From assembly GCF_000821065.1 (NCBI RefSeq), contig NZ_CDGG01000001.1:3720001-3784000 (forward strand): 64,000 bases of DNA, given 5' to 3'. Below, one piece after another: positions 1 through 8,097 of the stretch (position 1 is the stretch's first letter; the number at the start of each line of letters is the position of its first letter). Source of the stretch: Oceanobacillus oncorhynchi. GTDB lineage: Bacteria > Bacillota > Bacilli > Bacillales > Amphibacillaceae. Both the position numbers and the translations under genes were made by a program. The notes beneath the pieces were generated by a model. The model ran no database searches, was not told the DNA's origin, and was given only the letters and a program-made list of their open reading frames with translations.

Positions 1-132
1 TCTTGTATGGTAATCCTTTTAAATTTTAATCAGTATTTACTCTGAAAGTATAACGCATTTCCAATATAATGAAAAGCACCATTTTAAAATTTAAGTAAAA
101 AAAACGATAACGATGAAGCGAGAAATATAATG

Positions 133-564
133 TTATCCTTCGACACGAATCTCTTTCATTACATCTCCGTTAGACATTGCTTTTGCTAGCTCAACACCGG
201 AGGTCACTTTTCCAAAAACTGTGTGAACGCCATTTAAATGCGGCTGCGGCTCATGAACAATGAAAAATTGAGAGCTTCCTGTATCTTTTCCGGCATGCGC
301 CATAGATAAAGAGCCTTCCTCGTGTTTATGCGGATTCCCTTCTGTTTCACATTTGATTGTATATCCCGCAGAACCTGTACCATTACCGACTGGACAGCCG
401 CCCTGGCTGACAAAACCGGGGATTACGCGATGAAAAGTCAATCCATCATAAAATTTTTCATTCGCTAATTTTTCAAAGTTAGCTACAGTTCCCGGCGCTT
501 CATTTGGATACAATTCAAATTCAATTTTATTTCCATTTTCCATTTCGATATAACCTTTTTTCAT
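133..564 (-). CDS. ppiB: Peptidyl-prolyl cis-trans isomerase B (cyclophilin)
   Basis: Cytoplasmic cyclophilin that catalyses cis-trans isomerisation of prolyl bonds during protein folding. The 143 residues match the short Bacillus PpiB length. The cyclophilin core is clear: the FHRVIPGF segment carrying the catalytic arginine (about residue 47), QGGCP, the SSQFFI stretch and the [11 protein letters not shown] segment near the C-terminus. There is no signal peptide, so it is cytoplasmic. The ATG is preceded by an AAGGAG ribosome site about 10 bases upstream. It follows lysA on the same strand after about 50 bases, so co-transcription is possible. Identity is secure from sequence; regulation is not visible. 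Confidence 0.95.
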   Translation of the reverse strand: MKKGYIEMENGNKIEFELYPNEAPGTVANFEKLANEKFYDGLTFHRVIPGFVSQGGCPVGNGTGSAGYTIKCETEGNPHKHEEGSLSMAHAGKDTGSSQFFIVHEPQPHLNGVHTVFGKVTSGVELAKAMSNGDVMKEIRVEG

Positions 565-618
565 TTCAGCAAATCTCCTTCTAAAAACAATTATACTTTA
601 TTTTACCACTTATTCCGT

Positions 619-1944
619 TCAAGTAAAGCTCTTTATCCCATCATAAGACAGATCATTTTTAACAATATCTTGATATGTTTCTCTCTTGACGACAAGGTGA
701 TCCTGCCCTTCTTCAATAAACACAACAGCAGGTTTGGTCAAACGATTGTAATGGCTTGCCATCGAGTAATTATACGCTCCTGTCGAGAATACAGCCAGGA
801 TATCCTTATCTTCAATACGCGGCACTGGAAGGTCCCAAATCAGCATATCGCCAGATTCACAGCACTTCCCTGCAATAGAAACTTCTTTTTCCGGACTGGC
901 TTCCGGACGATTTGCAATCACCGCATCATATTTTGATTGGTATAGTGCAGGGCGAATATTATCTGTCATCCCGCCATCAATGGAATAATATTCTCTCACA
1001 CCAGGAATTTTTTTGTTAGATCCGATTGTATATAACGTAATTCCTGCATCGCCTACAATGGAGCGGCCGGGCTCAATCCAAATCTCTGGAAATTTCATCT
1101 TATATTTATCGCAATTTTCTTCCACGCTGTCAATCATATCTTTCACATATTCCGCCAGCGGAAGCGGCTGGTCATCTTCGGTATAACGAATGCCGAATCC
1201 TCCACCTAAATTTAACACATCCGCTTCAAATTTGTATTTCTGCTTCCAATCTTCCAGCTTAGCAAAAAGGATAGCCGTTGCTGCTCGAAAACCATTTGTT
1301 TCAAATATTTGTGAACCAATATGACAGTGAAGGCCTTTCAGATGGATTCTCGGATGTCCCAACACCTTCTTAAGAGCAGCTTCTGCCTGTCCATTTTGCA
1401 GGTCGAACCCAAATTTAGAGTCTTCATTCCCTGTCATAATGTATTTATGCGTCTTTGATTCCACACCAGGGGTTACCCGGAATAACACATCCATCGTTTT
1501 CTCCTGTTTGATAAGCTCTTGGTCCAACAGTGCAATATCATGAAAATTATCAATCACGATACAGCCGATGTCATGCTCCACAGCCATCGCGATTTCCTTT
1601 TCATTCTTATTATTTCCATGCATATGAATTCTTTCAGCAGGAAACTCTGCTTGAAGTGCTGTATATAATTCACCTTCAGAAATCACGTCTAGACATAGTC
1701 CTTCCTGTTTGGCAACCTGTAGCATCGCAATAGTTGAAAAGGCCTTGCTCGCATAAGCAACCCTTCCGGTAATTCCAGCATCACGAAATGCTTGTACAAA
1801 AGCTCTGGCATGCTTTCGGATCATTTCTACATCGTAGACATATAAAGGTGTTCCATATTTTTCTGCTAATTCGATGGTGTCCACACCACCAATTTCTAAA
1901 TGTCCCTTTGTATTGACGGTAAAGGGGTGTGCATCAAGTATCAT
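619..1944 (-). CDS. lysA: Diaminopimelate decarboxylase
   Basis: PLP enzyme that decarboxylates meso-diaminopimelate to L-lysine, the last step of lysine synthesis. In spore formers this sets the balance between lysine and the DAP needed for peptidoglycan. It has 441 residues, the usual length. Visible features are the PLP lysine in VAYASKAF (about residue 67), the HCHIGSQ motif, a glycine-rich phosphate-binding stretch (LNLGGGFG), EPGRSIVG, and the CCESGD motif that supplies a catalytic cysteine from the partner subunit. It lies between spoVAF and ppiB, as in B. subtilis where lysA borders spoVA. No lysine riboswitch was seen upstream. Confidence 0.96.
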   Translation of the reverse strand: MILDAHPFTVNTKGHLEIGGVDTIELAEKYGTPLYVYDVEMIRKHARAFVQAFRDAGITGRVAYASKAFSTIAMLQVAKQEGLCLDVISEGELYTALQAEFPAERIHMHGNNKNEKEIAMAVEHDIGCIVIDNFHDIALLDQELIKQEKTMDVLFRVTPGVESKTHKYIMTGNEDSKFGFDLQNGQAEAALKKVLGHPRIHLKGLHCHIGSQIFETNGFRAATAILFAKLEDWKQKYKFEADVLNLGGGFGIRYTEDDQPLPLAEYVKDMIDSVEENCDKYKMKFPEIWIEPGRSIVGDAGITLYTIGSNKKIPGVREYYSIDGGMTDNIRPALYQSKYDAVIANRPEASPEKEVSIAGKCCESGDMLIWDLPVPRIEDKDILAVFSTGAYNYSMASHYNRLTKPAVVFIEEGQDHLVVKRETYQDIVKNDLSYDGIKSFT

Positions 1945-2068
1945 TCTTTTTCCCCCATTGTTTAAATAATTAAATACTTTATCACAAGACAGTAAATAAT
2001 GAAAGCAAAAAACAATACTTCAGCCAGAAGGAGATGAAACAATCAATAAGCTGTCATAAACAAAGGTT

Positions 2069-2102
2069 GAGGGATTGCTGTATTTCCTTTTCGCAGTCCC
2101 TC
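2069..2102. terminator. Imperfect inverted repeat between spoVAF and lysA
   Basis: GAGGGATTGC at 2069-2078 pairs with GCAGTCCCTC at 2093-2102 (10 bp with one wobble). It sits between the spoVAF stop and the lysA start. Neither side has a clear T-run, so terminator function is tentative. Confidence 0.35.
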
Positions 2103-2163
2103 CATTTTACAGGCGGCAAGTAACTGGAAACCGATCATGCCCCTGTCTTTTTGAATAATCGTT

Positions 2164-3636
2164 TCAAGGACGGCGATAGTTATTACGAGGATGTACAATA
2201 CTCGGGCGATGTTTGTTATTCGGAACCGGCATCCGAAATATAATTTGTTTCATTGCATTTAAGTTAAAAGGAAGCAGAGGCCACATATACGGCGTTCTCA
2301 TCGATCTGATCTGAACAATAAAAAATATATAAAGGGTGATTCCAATCATATAGCCGGGAAAACCGAATAATCCTACCGCAAGGACCAGAATAATTGTAAC
2401 TACCTTATTCGCAACACTTAACTCGTAACTTGGTGTCACATAATTTCCAATAGCAGCCGTTGAAATGTATAAAATAACCTCTGGCGAAAACAATCCGACT
2501 TCAATCGCTATTTCCCCAATTAAAACAGCTGCAATTAATCCCATCGCTGTGGATAAAGGAGTCGGGGTGTGTATCGCTGCCATTCTTAAGAATTCAATCC
2601 CTATCGTTGCAATAATAATCTGAACGGTTATTGGAATGTTCCCTTCATCATTGGGCCCGATAAAACTTAATTTATCCGGCAGCAAAGACGGTTCAACCGC
2701 AAACAGAAGCCAGGTCGGCAAAAGAAATAATGCAGCCAGCACAGCAAGAAAGCGAATAAAACGAATACATGTACCGATTGTCGGCACTTGCCGATATTCT
2801 TCCGCATGCTGCAAGTGATGAAAAAAAGTTGTTGGAATAATAATGGCACTGGGAGAAGTATCGACAAATATAATGACATGACCTTCTAATAAATGACTTG
2901 TCGCTACATCTGGTCTCTCTGTATATCGAACCAGCGGATATATATTCCATTTTTTAACCAGTAAAAATTCTTCTAATGATTTATCAGACATCGACATACC
3001 ATCGACCTGAATTTTTCCAATCAGATTTTTTAAGTGCTTTACTAAATTCGGATTAGCTATATCTTCAATGTAGGTGATACAAACATCTGTTTTCGAACGT
3101 TCGCCAACCTTCATCATTTCATTCCGCAAACTTTCATCCCGCAAGCGTCTTCTGGTGAGCGCTGTGTTTTCTACAATATTTTCTGTATACCCATCTCTTG
3201 ATCCACGAATGACTTTCTCTGTATCCGGTTCTTCTGGAGTTCTTCCGGGATAATTACGCACATCAATAATTTGTGCATATTCTTTTCCATCAATAAATAC
3301 AGCTATCAGACCGCTGAGTACTTCATCAACTGCTTCATCCATTGTTTGAACATGTTCTACCTGCTGATGGACCAGCCGGTTTTCAATGATTTTTCCAATC
3401 TTGTCACTTTCTGATTCATTATCATTGATTTCAACCATTACTCTTAAAATCTGTTGTACAACGGAGGTATCCGTAAGACCATTTACATAGTACATCTGGA
3501 TACGCTGATTCAGGACGACTGTCTCCCTGTAGCCCAAATCATACGATTTTTCTAAGCCTACCCTCTTTTTCATATACGCATAGATATCATCAATATGAGG
3601 AGAGATTGGGCTCTTTTTTTCTTTATCTGTCTGCAT
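2164..3636 (-). CDS. spoVAF: Stage V sporulation protein AF
   Basis: Inner spore-membrane protein of the GerA/SpoVAF family. It acts with the SpoVA channel in DPA movement and germination. The 490 residues match the family. The N-terminal half is a large soluble GerA-type domain. The C-terminal half (from about residue 290) holds several hydrophobic spans, including a conserved proline-rich loop (HTPTPLSTAM) and a Pro/Gly-rich segment (GNYVTPSYELSVANK). The ATG has an AGAAGGTGA site 5 bases upstream. It lies downstream of spoVAA-spoVAB in the same direction after a 121-base gap. The usual intervening genes spoVAC, AD and AE are not here. Confidence 0.93.
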   Translation of the reverse strand: MQTDKEKKSPISPHIDDIYAYMKKRVGLEKSYDLGYRETVVLNQRIQMYYVNGLTDTSVVQQILRVMVEINDNESESDKIGKIIENRLVHQQVEHVQTMDEAVDEVLSGLIAVFIDGKEYAQIIDVRNYPGRTPEEPDTEKVIRGSRDGYTENIVENTALTRRRLRDESLRNEMMKVGERSKTDVCITYIEDIANPNLVKHLKNLIGKIQVDGMSMSDKSLEEFLLVKKWNIYPLVRYTERPDVATSHLLEGHVIIFVDTSPSAIIIPTTFFHHLQHAEEYRQVPTIGTCIRFIRFLAVLAALFLLPTWLLFAVEPSLLPDKLSFIGPNDEGNIPITVQIIIATIGIEFLRMAAIHTPTPLSTAMGLIAAVLIGEIAIEVGLFSPEVILYISTAAIGNYVTPSYELSVANKVVTIILVLAVGLFGFPGYMIGITLYIFFIVQIRSMRTPYMWPLLPFNLNAMKQIIFRMPVPNNKHRPSIVHPRNNYRRP

Positions 3637-3672
3637 GTAATCACCTTCTGTTTGTCAGCTTATATTGGAAAA

Positions 3673-3687
3673 GCAAAACTGTTTTGC
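3673..3687 (-). terminator. Weak hairpin after spoVAB
   Basis: On the minus strand GCAAAA and TTTTGC pair around a 3-base loop, followed by TTTTCC. A second small inverted repeat (AGCTTC/GAAGCT) lies beside it. Either could attenuate transcription between spoVAB and spoVAF, but both are short. Confidence 0.3.
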
Positions 3688-3757
3688 GTCTCAGCTTCTT
3701 GTTTGGAAGCTTAAATTATCAAGAATTAATAATTTTGGATAAAAAACCTGCTGTATT

Positions 3758-4186
3758 TTACCGGACAAAATAAACCCACTGAAACAGCGAACCAAATACT
3801 TTACCCAGCATCAGGGCCATCATAAATAAAATCACATAGCCGTCCATACCTATCCTCCGTGAGAGAATCGGGAAAACATTTAATACTTCTGTTAATGCTG
3901 CAGCAAGCATTCCGTTAAAAATGCCATGAAATAATCCCCATAGCATCAATGCAAACACAGATTGTGATGTGGAAATAGGAGCAAAAGAGAAATAAGTCCC
4001 GATTAATAACCCAATAATAACTGCCGCTCCATAAACTTTGATGTATTTCTCTGTCTTGCTTAATTGAATCAGTCTCGGAATAATCCCCAATACCGTAATA
4101 AAAGCAACAAAACCCGCACCCACTGCAACCCCGCTGCTGAAGCCAATAAAAATTTGCAGGATATTAAGAAGAATTTCTTGGATCAT
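3758..4186 (-). CDS. spoVAB: Stage V sporulation protein AB
   Basis: Small integral membrane protein of the SpoVA DPA-channel operon, expressed in the forespore and placed in the inner spore membrane. It has 142 residues, the usual length. Four or five hydrophobic spans cover nearly the whole chain, including an N-terminal span rich in Gly and Ala (SSGVAVGAGFVAF). The family is known by conservation and synteny; its biochemical role is not resolved. Its start lies inside the end of spoVAA (23-base overlap), which indicates translational coupling. Confidence 0.92.
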   Translation of the reverse strand: MIQEILLNILQIFIGFSSGVAVGAGFVAFITVLGIIPRLIQLSKTEKYIKVYGAAVIIGLLIGTYFSFAPISTSQSVFALMLWGLFHGIFNGMLAAALTEVLNVFPILSRRIGMDGYVILFMMALMLGKVFGSLFQWVYFVR

Positions 4187-4781
4187 TCAATTCATTTTCC
4201 ATTGTATTGATATACTGCTGTAAATCCTGCTGATAATTAAAAATTTCTACTTCCAGCGGACTTGGCTCTTCATTAAATCTTTTTTTAAACCAGTGATTAA
4301 AAAAAAGAATGGTTCCTACGCCGAGACCTAATGAATAAGGAATCTGAATCCATAAAGGATACTCATTTTCGGTGCCAGTCAGGAGAAAATGCAGTTTTTG
4401 CTGGACGGGCTGCATGCTTACATCATAATGAAAGTTCATAATAGTCATTGCCGATCCGACAAACAGCAGCAGCCAGACAAATGTAAGAACCAAAGGATGG
4501 GTTGCTTTTTTACGCGGTTCAATTTGTATCAGCGTTTGTTCCGGTCCGAGCAGCTGAAATTCAATATCGGAATATTCCTTTGTAAGGTGATCAATTACCA
4601 AAAAGCTGTCAATTACCAAGATATTTTTATCTTTTTTGGATAGGCGGTAAATCGACGTATCTTCCAATAATTCCTTTTTGTTTGACTGTGTGGATATATA
4701 AGCAATATCTTTTAGTTTGAGCTCCTGCCATGTTTCTAGGACTATTTTTTTCCGCATTCTTATATATACAAGCTCTGCCAT
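4164..4781 (-). CDS. spoVAA: Stage V sporulation protein AA
   Basis: First gene of the spoVA cluster, required for DPA uptake into the forespore. It has 205 residues (family about 206). The first 110 residues are soluble, beginning with an IRMRKKI segment. Two hydrophobic spans follow (about 97-120 and 145-165), and the C-terminal tail is charged. The ATG has an AAGGGTGAG ribosome site. A good forespore-type promoter lies 36-65 bases upstream, and a terminator isolates the gene from the spoIIA operon. It overlaps spoVAB. Confidence 0.92.
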   Translation of the reverse strand: MAELVYIRMRKKIVLETWQELKLKDIAYISTQSNKKELLEDTSIYRLSKKDKNILVIDSFLVIDHLTKEYSDIEFQLLGPEQTLIQIEPRKKATHPLVLTFVWLLLFVGSAMTIMNFHYDVSMQPVQQKLHFLLTGTENEYPLWIQIPYSLGLGVGTILFFNHWFKKRFNEEPSPLEVEIFNYQQDLQQYINTMENELNDPRNSS

Positions 4782-4816
4782 GGTTAACTCACCCTTATCT
4801 TCATTTCCTTAACCAA

Positions 4817-4846
4817 TAGTATTTGTTAAAAGAGAACAAAATATAA
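4817..4846 (-). promoter_or_regulatory. Sigma-G-type promoter of spoVAA
   Basis: On the minus strand TTATA (4842-4846), an 18-base spacer and AATACTA (4817-4823) match the published sigma-G pattern (GHATR, N18, CATNHTA) with one mismatch in the -35 element and one in the -10. The predicted start leaves a short leader of about 30 bases before the spoVAA ribosome site. B. subtilis spoVA is sigma-G dependent, so function and sequence agree. Confidence 0.6.
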
Positions 4847-4962
4847 GCCTTAAATGTAAAACAAGGCTTTACTCAGCGGGAGTCTTACAAAAGTTCTTCG
4901 ATGTGAGGAATAATCGCAGTCCTAGTCCCAGCTAGTTACACTGCGATAAATACAATTGAACG

Positions 4963-5001
4963 AAAAAAAGCTTATCTGTGTGAGTCACACAAATAAGCTT
5001 T
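4963..5001 (-). terminator. Terminator of the spoIIA-sigF operon
   Basis: AAAGCTTAT (4967-4975) pairs with ATAAGCTTT (4993-5001), with an inner GTGTGA/TCACAC stem. On the minus strand the hairpin is followed by a run of seven T (4963-4969). It lies just after the sigF stop and separates sigF from spoVAA. Confidence 0.85.
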
Positions 5002-5005
5002 CCTC

Positions 5006-5758
5006 TTAGCCTGCATCCATATTTTTTTTCATATCCTCTAAAATCTTTTTCTCCAGTCTGGATACCTGTACCTGAGAAATTCCGAGCCTTTCAGCCACTT
5101 CGGTCTGTGTCTGGTCTTTATAATATCGTAGGTAAATAATTAACCTTTCCCGTTCAGTAAGCGATCGTACGGCTTCCTGAATGGATAATTTCTCAAACCA
5201 TCTGGAGTCCTGCTCCGCGATTTGGTCTAATAAAGTAATGGAATCTCCATCACTTTCATAGACCGTTTCATGAATGGATTGGGGTGATTTTGCCGCCTCT
5301 TGTGCATGTACAATTTCTTCTGGTTCCAGCTCTAAAGCTTCTGCCAGCTCATTTACAGATGGAGAACGACCTAAATCTTTCGACATTTCTTCCCGTTTGC
5401 GGCGGATTTTATTCCCCATCTCCTTCAGAGATCGGCTGACCTTCACACTGCCATCATCACGAATAAAACGTTGTATCTCTCCAATAATCATGGGAACGGC
5501 ATAGGTAGAAAATTTAACATTATAGGATAAATCAAATTTATCCACTGCTTTAATCAGCCCAATGCTCCCAATTTGAAATAAGTCATCTGGATCATATCCC
5601 CGATTAACAAATCGCTGCACAACAGACCAGACAAGCCGGACATTTCGGCGGATCAGCTCTTCTCTTGCTTCGTTATCACCGGATTGGCTTAACCGGATCA
5701 TTTTCTTTACCTGCTCATTGGAAAGCTGCTCTCTTTCCTCCGTTTTATGAATATTCAC
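5006..5758 (-). CDS. sigF: RNA polymerase sigma-F factor (forespore)
   Basis: First compartment-specific sigma factor of sporulation, active in the forespore and held by SpoIIAB until SpoIIAA is dephosphorylated. It has 250 residues. Region 2 is clear (RRNVRLVWSV, the DLFQIGSIGL core-binding motif, then KFSTYAVPMIIGEIQRFIRDD). Region 3 spans about 105-160. Region 4 carries a C-terminal HTH (TQTEVAERLGISQVQVSR). The start is GTG, 11 bases after spoIIAB. It is the third gene of spoIIAA-spoIIAB-sigF and is followed by a strong terminator. Confidence 0.97.
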   Translation of the reverse strand: MNIHKTEEREQLSNEQVKKMIRLSQSGDNEAREELIRRNVRLVWSVVQRFVNRGYDPDDLFQIGSIGLIKAVDKFDLSYNVKFSTYAVPMIIGEIQRFIRDDGSVKVSRSLKEMGNKIRRKREEMSKDLGRSPSVNELAEALELEPEEIVHAQEAAKSPQSIHETVYESDGDSITLLDQIAEQDSRWFEKLSIQEAVRSLTERERLIIYLRYYKDQTQTEVAERLGISQVQVSRLEKKILEDMKKNMDAG

Positions 5759-5768
5759 GACAGAGACC

Positions 5769-6209
5769 TTAATTATATACCGTTTTTGATTTGGATAATT
5801 GCTTTTTCATATAAACGGAAGTCCCTTTTTCAGGAGCAGAAATGACTTCCACGGTATCCATGAAATTTTCAATAATCGTAAAACCCATGCCGGATCGTTC
5901 CATTTCTGGCTTTGATGTATATAAAGGTTCCCTTGCTTCATCAATGTTTAAAATACCTTGTCCCTCATCACGGATGGTCAGCTCTATTTCTCCATCGTAT
6001 AGAACGCAGTCAATATATACCTTATGATGCGGTTCGCTTCCATAGCCATGAATGATGGCATTTGTCACTGCTTCCGAAACAACGGTTTTAATTTCTGTTA
6101 ATTCCTCCATTGTCGGGTCCAGCTGTGTGATAAAAGATGCGACAGCAACTCTGGCAAAAGCCTCATTTTCACTGATACTTGAAAAAGAAAAAGACATTTC
6201 ATTTCTCAT
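5769..6209 (-). CDS. spoIIAB: Anti-sigma-F factor and SpoIIAA kinase
   Basis: GHKL-type serine kinase that either binds and inactivates sigma-F or phosphorylates SpoIIAA. It has 146 residues. The N box ([12 protein letters not shown], about residues 46-57), the G1 box (DEGQG), and the G2 segment ([14 protein letters not shown]) are all present. The ATG overlaps the spoIIAA stop in an ATGA junction, with GGGGGTGA just upstream, so the two are translationally coupled and stoichiometry is kept. Confidence 0.97.
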   Translation of the reverse strand: MRNEMSFSFSSISENEAFARVAVASFITQLDPTMEELTEIKTVVSEAVTNAIIHGYGSEPHHKVYIDCVLYDGEIELTIRDEGQGILNIDEAREPLYTSKPEMERSGMGFTIIENFMDTVEVISAPEKGTSVYMKKQLSKSKTVYN

Positions 6210-6559
6210 GATGTCACCCCCAAGCCTTGAAGTGCGCGTTCTTCATTTTCTTCTAAACGTATAATTTTGTAAAAGCCTGACATATCAAATAGACGATGCA
6301 GTGAAGGAGACACAGAACAAAGAACCATCTCTCCTCCCAATTGAACAATTTCTTTATAACGTCCTAAAACAACCCCCAGCCCAGAACTGTCCATGAAACT
6401 AACTCCGTTTAGATTCAAGATGATATGTTTAATGGAATGCATATAAATCCAATCCTTCCACGTATCTCTCAATCCTTCTGCCTCATGATGATCCAGCTCA
6501 CCTTCCATACGTACAATCAGCACATCGCCTCTTACTTCAAATGTTGTTTGTAATCCCAT
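6206..6559 (-). CDS. spoIIAA: Anti-anti-sigma factor SpoIIAA
   Basis: STAS-domain protein that, when unphosphorylated, binds SpoIIAB and frees sigma-F. I place the start at the ATG at 6559 (117 residues, the B. subtilis length). It lies 9 bases after GGAGGAG; an upstream TTG at 6565 is too close to that site. The phosphorylated serine is in FMDSSGLGV (about residue 57). First gene of the tricistronic operon. The leader of about 130 bases carries a sigma-H promoter at 6696-6725. Confidence 0.97.
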   Translation of the reverse strand: MGLQTTFEVRGDVLIVRMEGELDHHEAEGLRDTWKDWIYMHSIKHIILNLNGVSFMDSSGLGVVLGRYKEIVQLGGEMVLCSVSPSLHRLFDMSGFYKIIRLEENEERALQGLGVTS

Positions 6560-6695
6560 GTGCAAATGCTCCTCCTCTTTGTTGTGAAATAGTTGTGTTT
6601 TTGCTTAAAATACATGTTCAGAAAGTCCGGGAAAGAGAACAGGAAATTTCTTTCTCAAGCTCTTTTTACAGACTTTCGGAACGTCCTTAGTTAGT

Positions 6696-6725
6696 GTATT
6701 CTCTAAACAAATGACTATTTCCTGC
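6696..6725 (-). promoter_or_regulatory. Sigma-H promoter of the spoIIA operon
   Basis: On the minus strand GCAGGAAAT (6717-6725), a 12-base spacer and AGAGAATAC (6693-6704 region, GAAT core at 6698-6701) fit the sigma-H consensus RNAGGAWWW-N11/12-RNNGAATWW with a perfect -35 and one mismatch in the -10. B. subtilis spoIIA is transcribed by sigma-H, which supports the call. Confidence 0.7.
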
Positions 6726-6753
6726 TACTCGACAAAAGAAGTGGAAATCCGTG

Positions 6754-7932
6754 TTAATCGGCTGCTTTCACCATTTTTTGCATGGTACGTTTTGCTAATT
6801 CTAAAACAGATGCTTCGCTGATATCCTCGTTCACAATAAGCGGGGTAGCGTATACAGGCTCATCATTTTCTTTGACGGTGAGCTCTCCAACCACGGTGCC
6901 TTTTTTAACTGGGAATTCCCAATTATCCTGAATGGAAACTTCTGTTGTGACAGCTGCTTCTTCCTGCCCTTTTTTCTGCAGGGTATGCACACTCTGTTCA
7001 GTAACAATATCAAAATGATGCGGGTCTGCTTTTATTTTGTTGAGCTCCATCACAGTTTCTTCTTTGGCAAAAAGCTGTTCTGTTTTGTAGCTTTGGAATC
7101 CATAATCCATTAATCCGGATATCATTTTGTTACGTTCTTTAGGCGTTTCTGCTCCCATAACTACAGCGATAACCCGCATATCATCGCGTTTGGCTGTAGC
7201 TGTAAGACAATACTTTGCTTCATTTGTATAACCCGTCTTCATGCCATCTGCCCCCGGGTATGAACGAATCAGCTTATTTGTATTTACCAGCCAAAACTCA
7301 TTTTCCTCCCCCTGTCGTAAATAATCTTCGTAAATGGATGTATAATTTGTGATATCTTCAAAGTGTAATAATTCTCTCGTCATTACTGCCATATCATAGG
7401 CGCTGCTATAATGATCGGCTGCCGGCAGCCCGGTTGTATTCGCAAAATGAGTATTCTCTAACGCAAGTTCTTCCGCTTTTTTATTCATCGCCCGGACAAA
7501 TTCCTCTTCTGTTCCAGCAATCTTCTCTGCCATGGCAACACTGGCATCATTTCCGGAAGCAATCGCGATTCCTTTTATCAGATCATCAACTGACATTTCT
7601 TCCCCTGCCTCCAAAAATACCTGTGACCCTCCCATTGAAGCAGCATATTCACTGACGACAACAATGTCTTCTTTGGAGATTTCCTCTTTTTCTAAAGCTT
7701 CCATAATAAGAAGCAAGGTCATTATTTTAGTCATACTGGCTGGCGGTAATTGTTCATGCGCATCTTTATCAAACAATACGGTGCCTGTGTTTTGTTCGAT
7801 TAAAACACTGGATAACGCATCCTCAGCTAACTTTGTTTCTTCTTTGTTCTCTTCATTCGCTAAAACAGTTGAATAGTTAAAAAATATCGTTCCAATAAGT
7901 AATCCAATCATGCATAAGATTCGTCTCTTCAT
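6754..7932 (-). CDS. dacF: D-alanyl-D-alanine carboxypeptidase DacF
   Basis: Low-molecular-mass penicillin-binding protein made in the forespore that trims D-Ala from peptidoglycan stem peptides and so controls cortex cross-linking. I choose the ATG at 7932 (392 residues), which has GGAGGG upstream; a TTG at 7947 overlaps that site. There is a signal peptide of about 25 residues ending VLA. The SxxK serine is near residue 66 (PPASMTKIM), the SGN motif is in IASGNDAS, and KTG is in DGMKTGYT. A PBP5-type C-terminal domain follows. It lies directly upstream of spoIIAA, as in B. subtilis, with a sigma-F promoter just ahead. Confidence 0.95.
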   Translation of the reverse strand: MKRRILCMIGLLIGTIFFNYSTVLANEENKEETKLAEDALSSVLIEQNTGTVLFDKDAHEQLPPASMTKIMTLLLIMEALEKEEISKEDIVVVSEYAASMGGSQVFLEAGEEMSVDDLIKGIAIASGNDASVAMAEKIAGTEEEFVRAMNKKAEELALENTHFANTTGLPAADHYSSAYDMAVMTRELLHFEDITNYTSIYEDYLRQGEENEFWLVNTNKLIRSYPGADGMKTGYTNEAKYCLTATAKRDDMRVIAVVMGAETPKERNKMISGLMDYGFQSYKTEQLFAKEETVMELNKIKADPHHFDIVTEQSVHTLQKKGQEEAAVTTEVSIQDNWEFPVKKGTVVGELTVKENDEPVYATPLIVNEDISEASVLELAKRTMQKMVKAAD

Positions 7933-7963
7933 ACTGCTTCCCTCCAAATTACAATAATACTGT

Positions 7964-7993
7964 TAGGATTTCCATATTGACGCTATTTCATAC
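7964..7993 (-). promoter_or_regulatory. Sigma-F promoter of dacF
   Basis: On the minus strand GTATG (7989-7993), exactly 15 bases, then GGAAATCCTA (7964-7973). This fits the sigma-F pattern GYATA-N15-GGNRANANTR with two mismatches in all. It would start transcription about 25 bases before the dacF ATG, consistent with forespore expression of dacF. Confidence 0.6.
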
Positions 7994-8097
7994 TATTTTT
8001 TTGATTAACAAATGAAGGAGAGAGCATCTTTTTTGTTGTTCAGCAAACTCTCATCTATACTAGGATGAGAATTGGGATAAAGAAGGGAGTTTTGGAA

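Noticed and set aside
1945-2163. Lysine riboswitch before lysA
   Set aside because: The gap is only 219 bases and shows a terminator-like hairpin but none of the conserved L-box elements.
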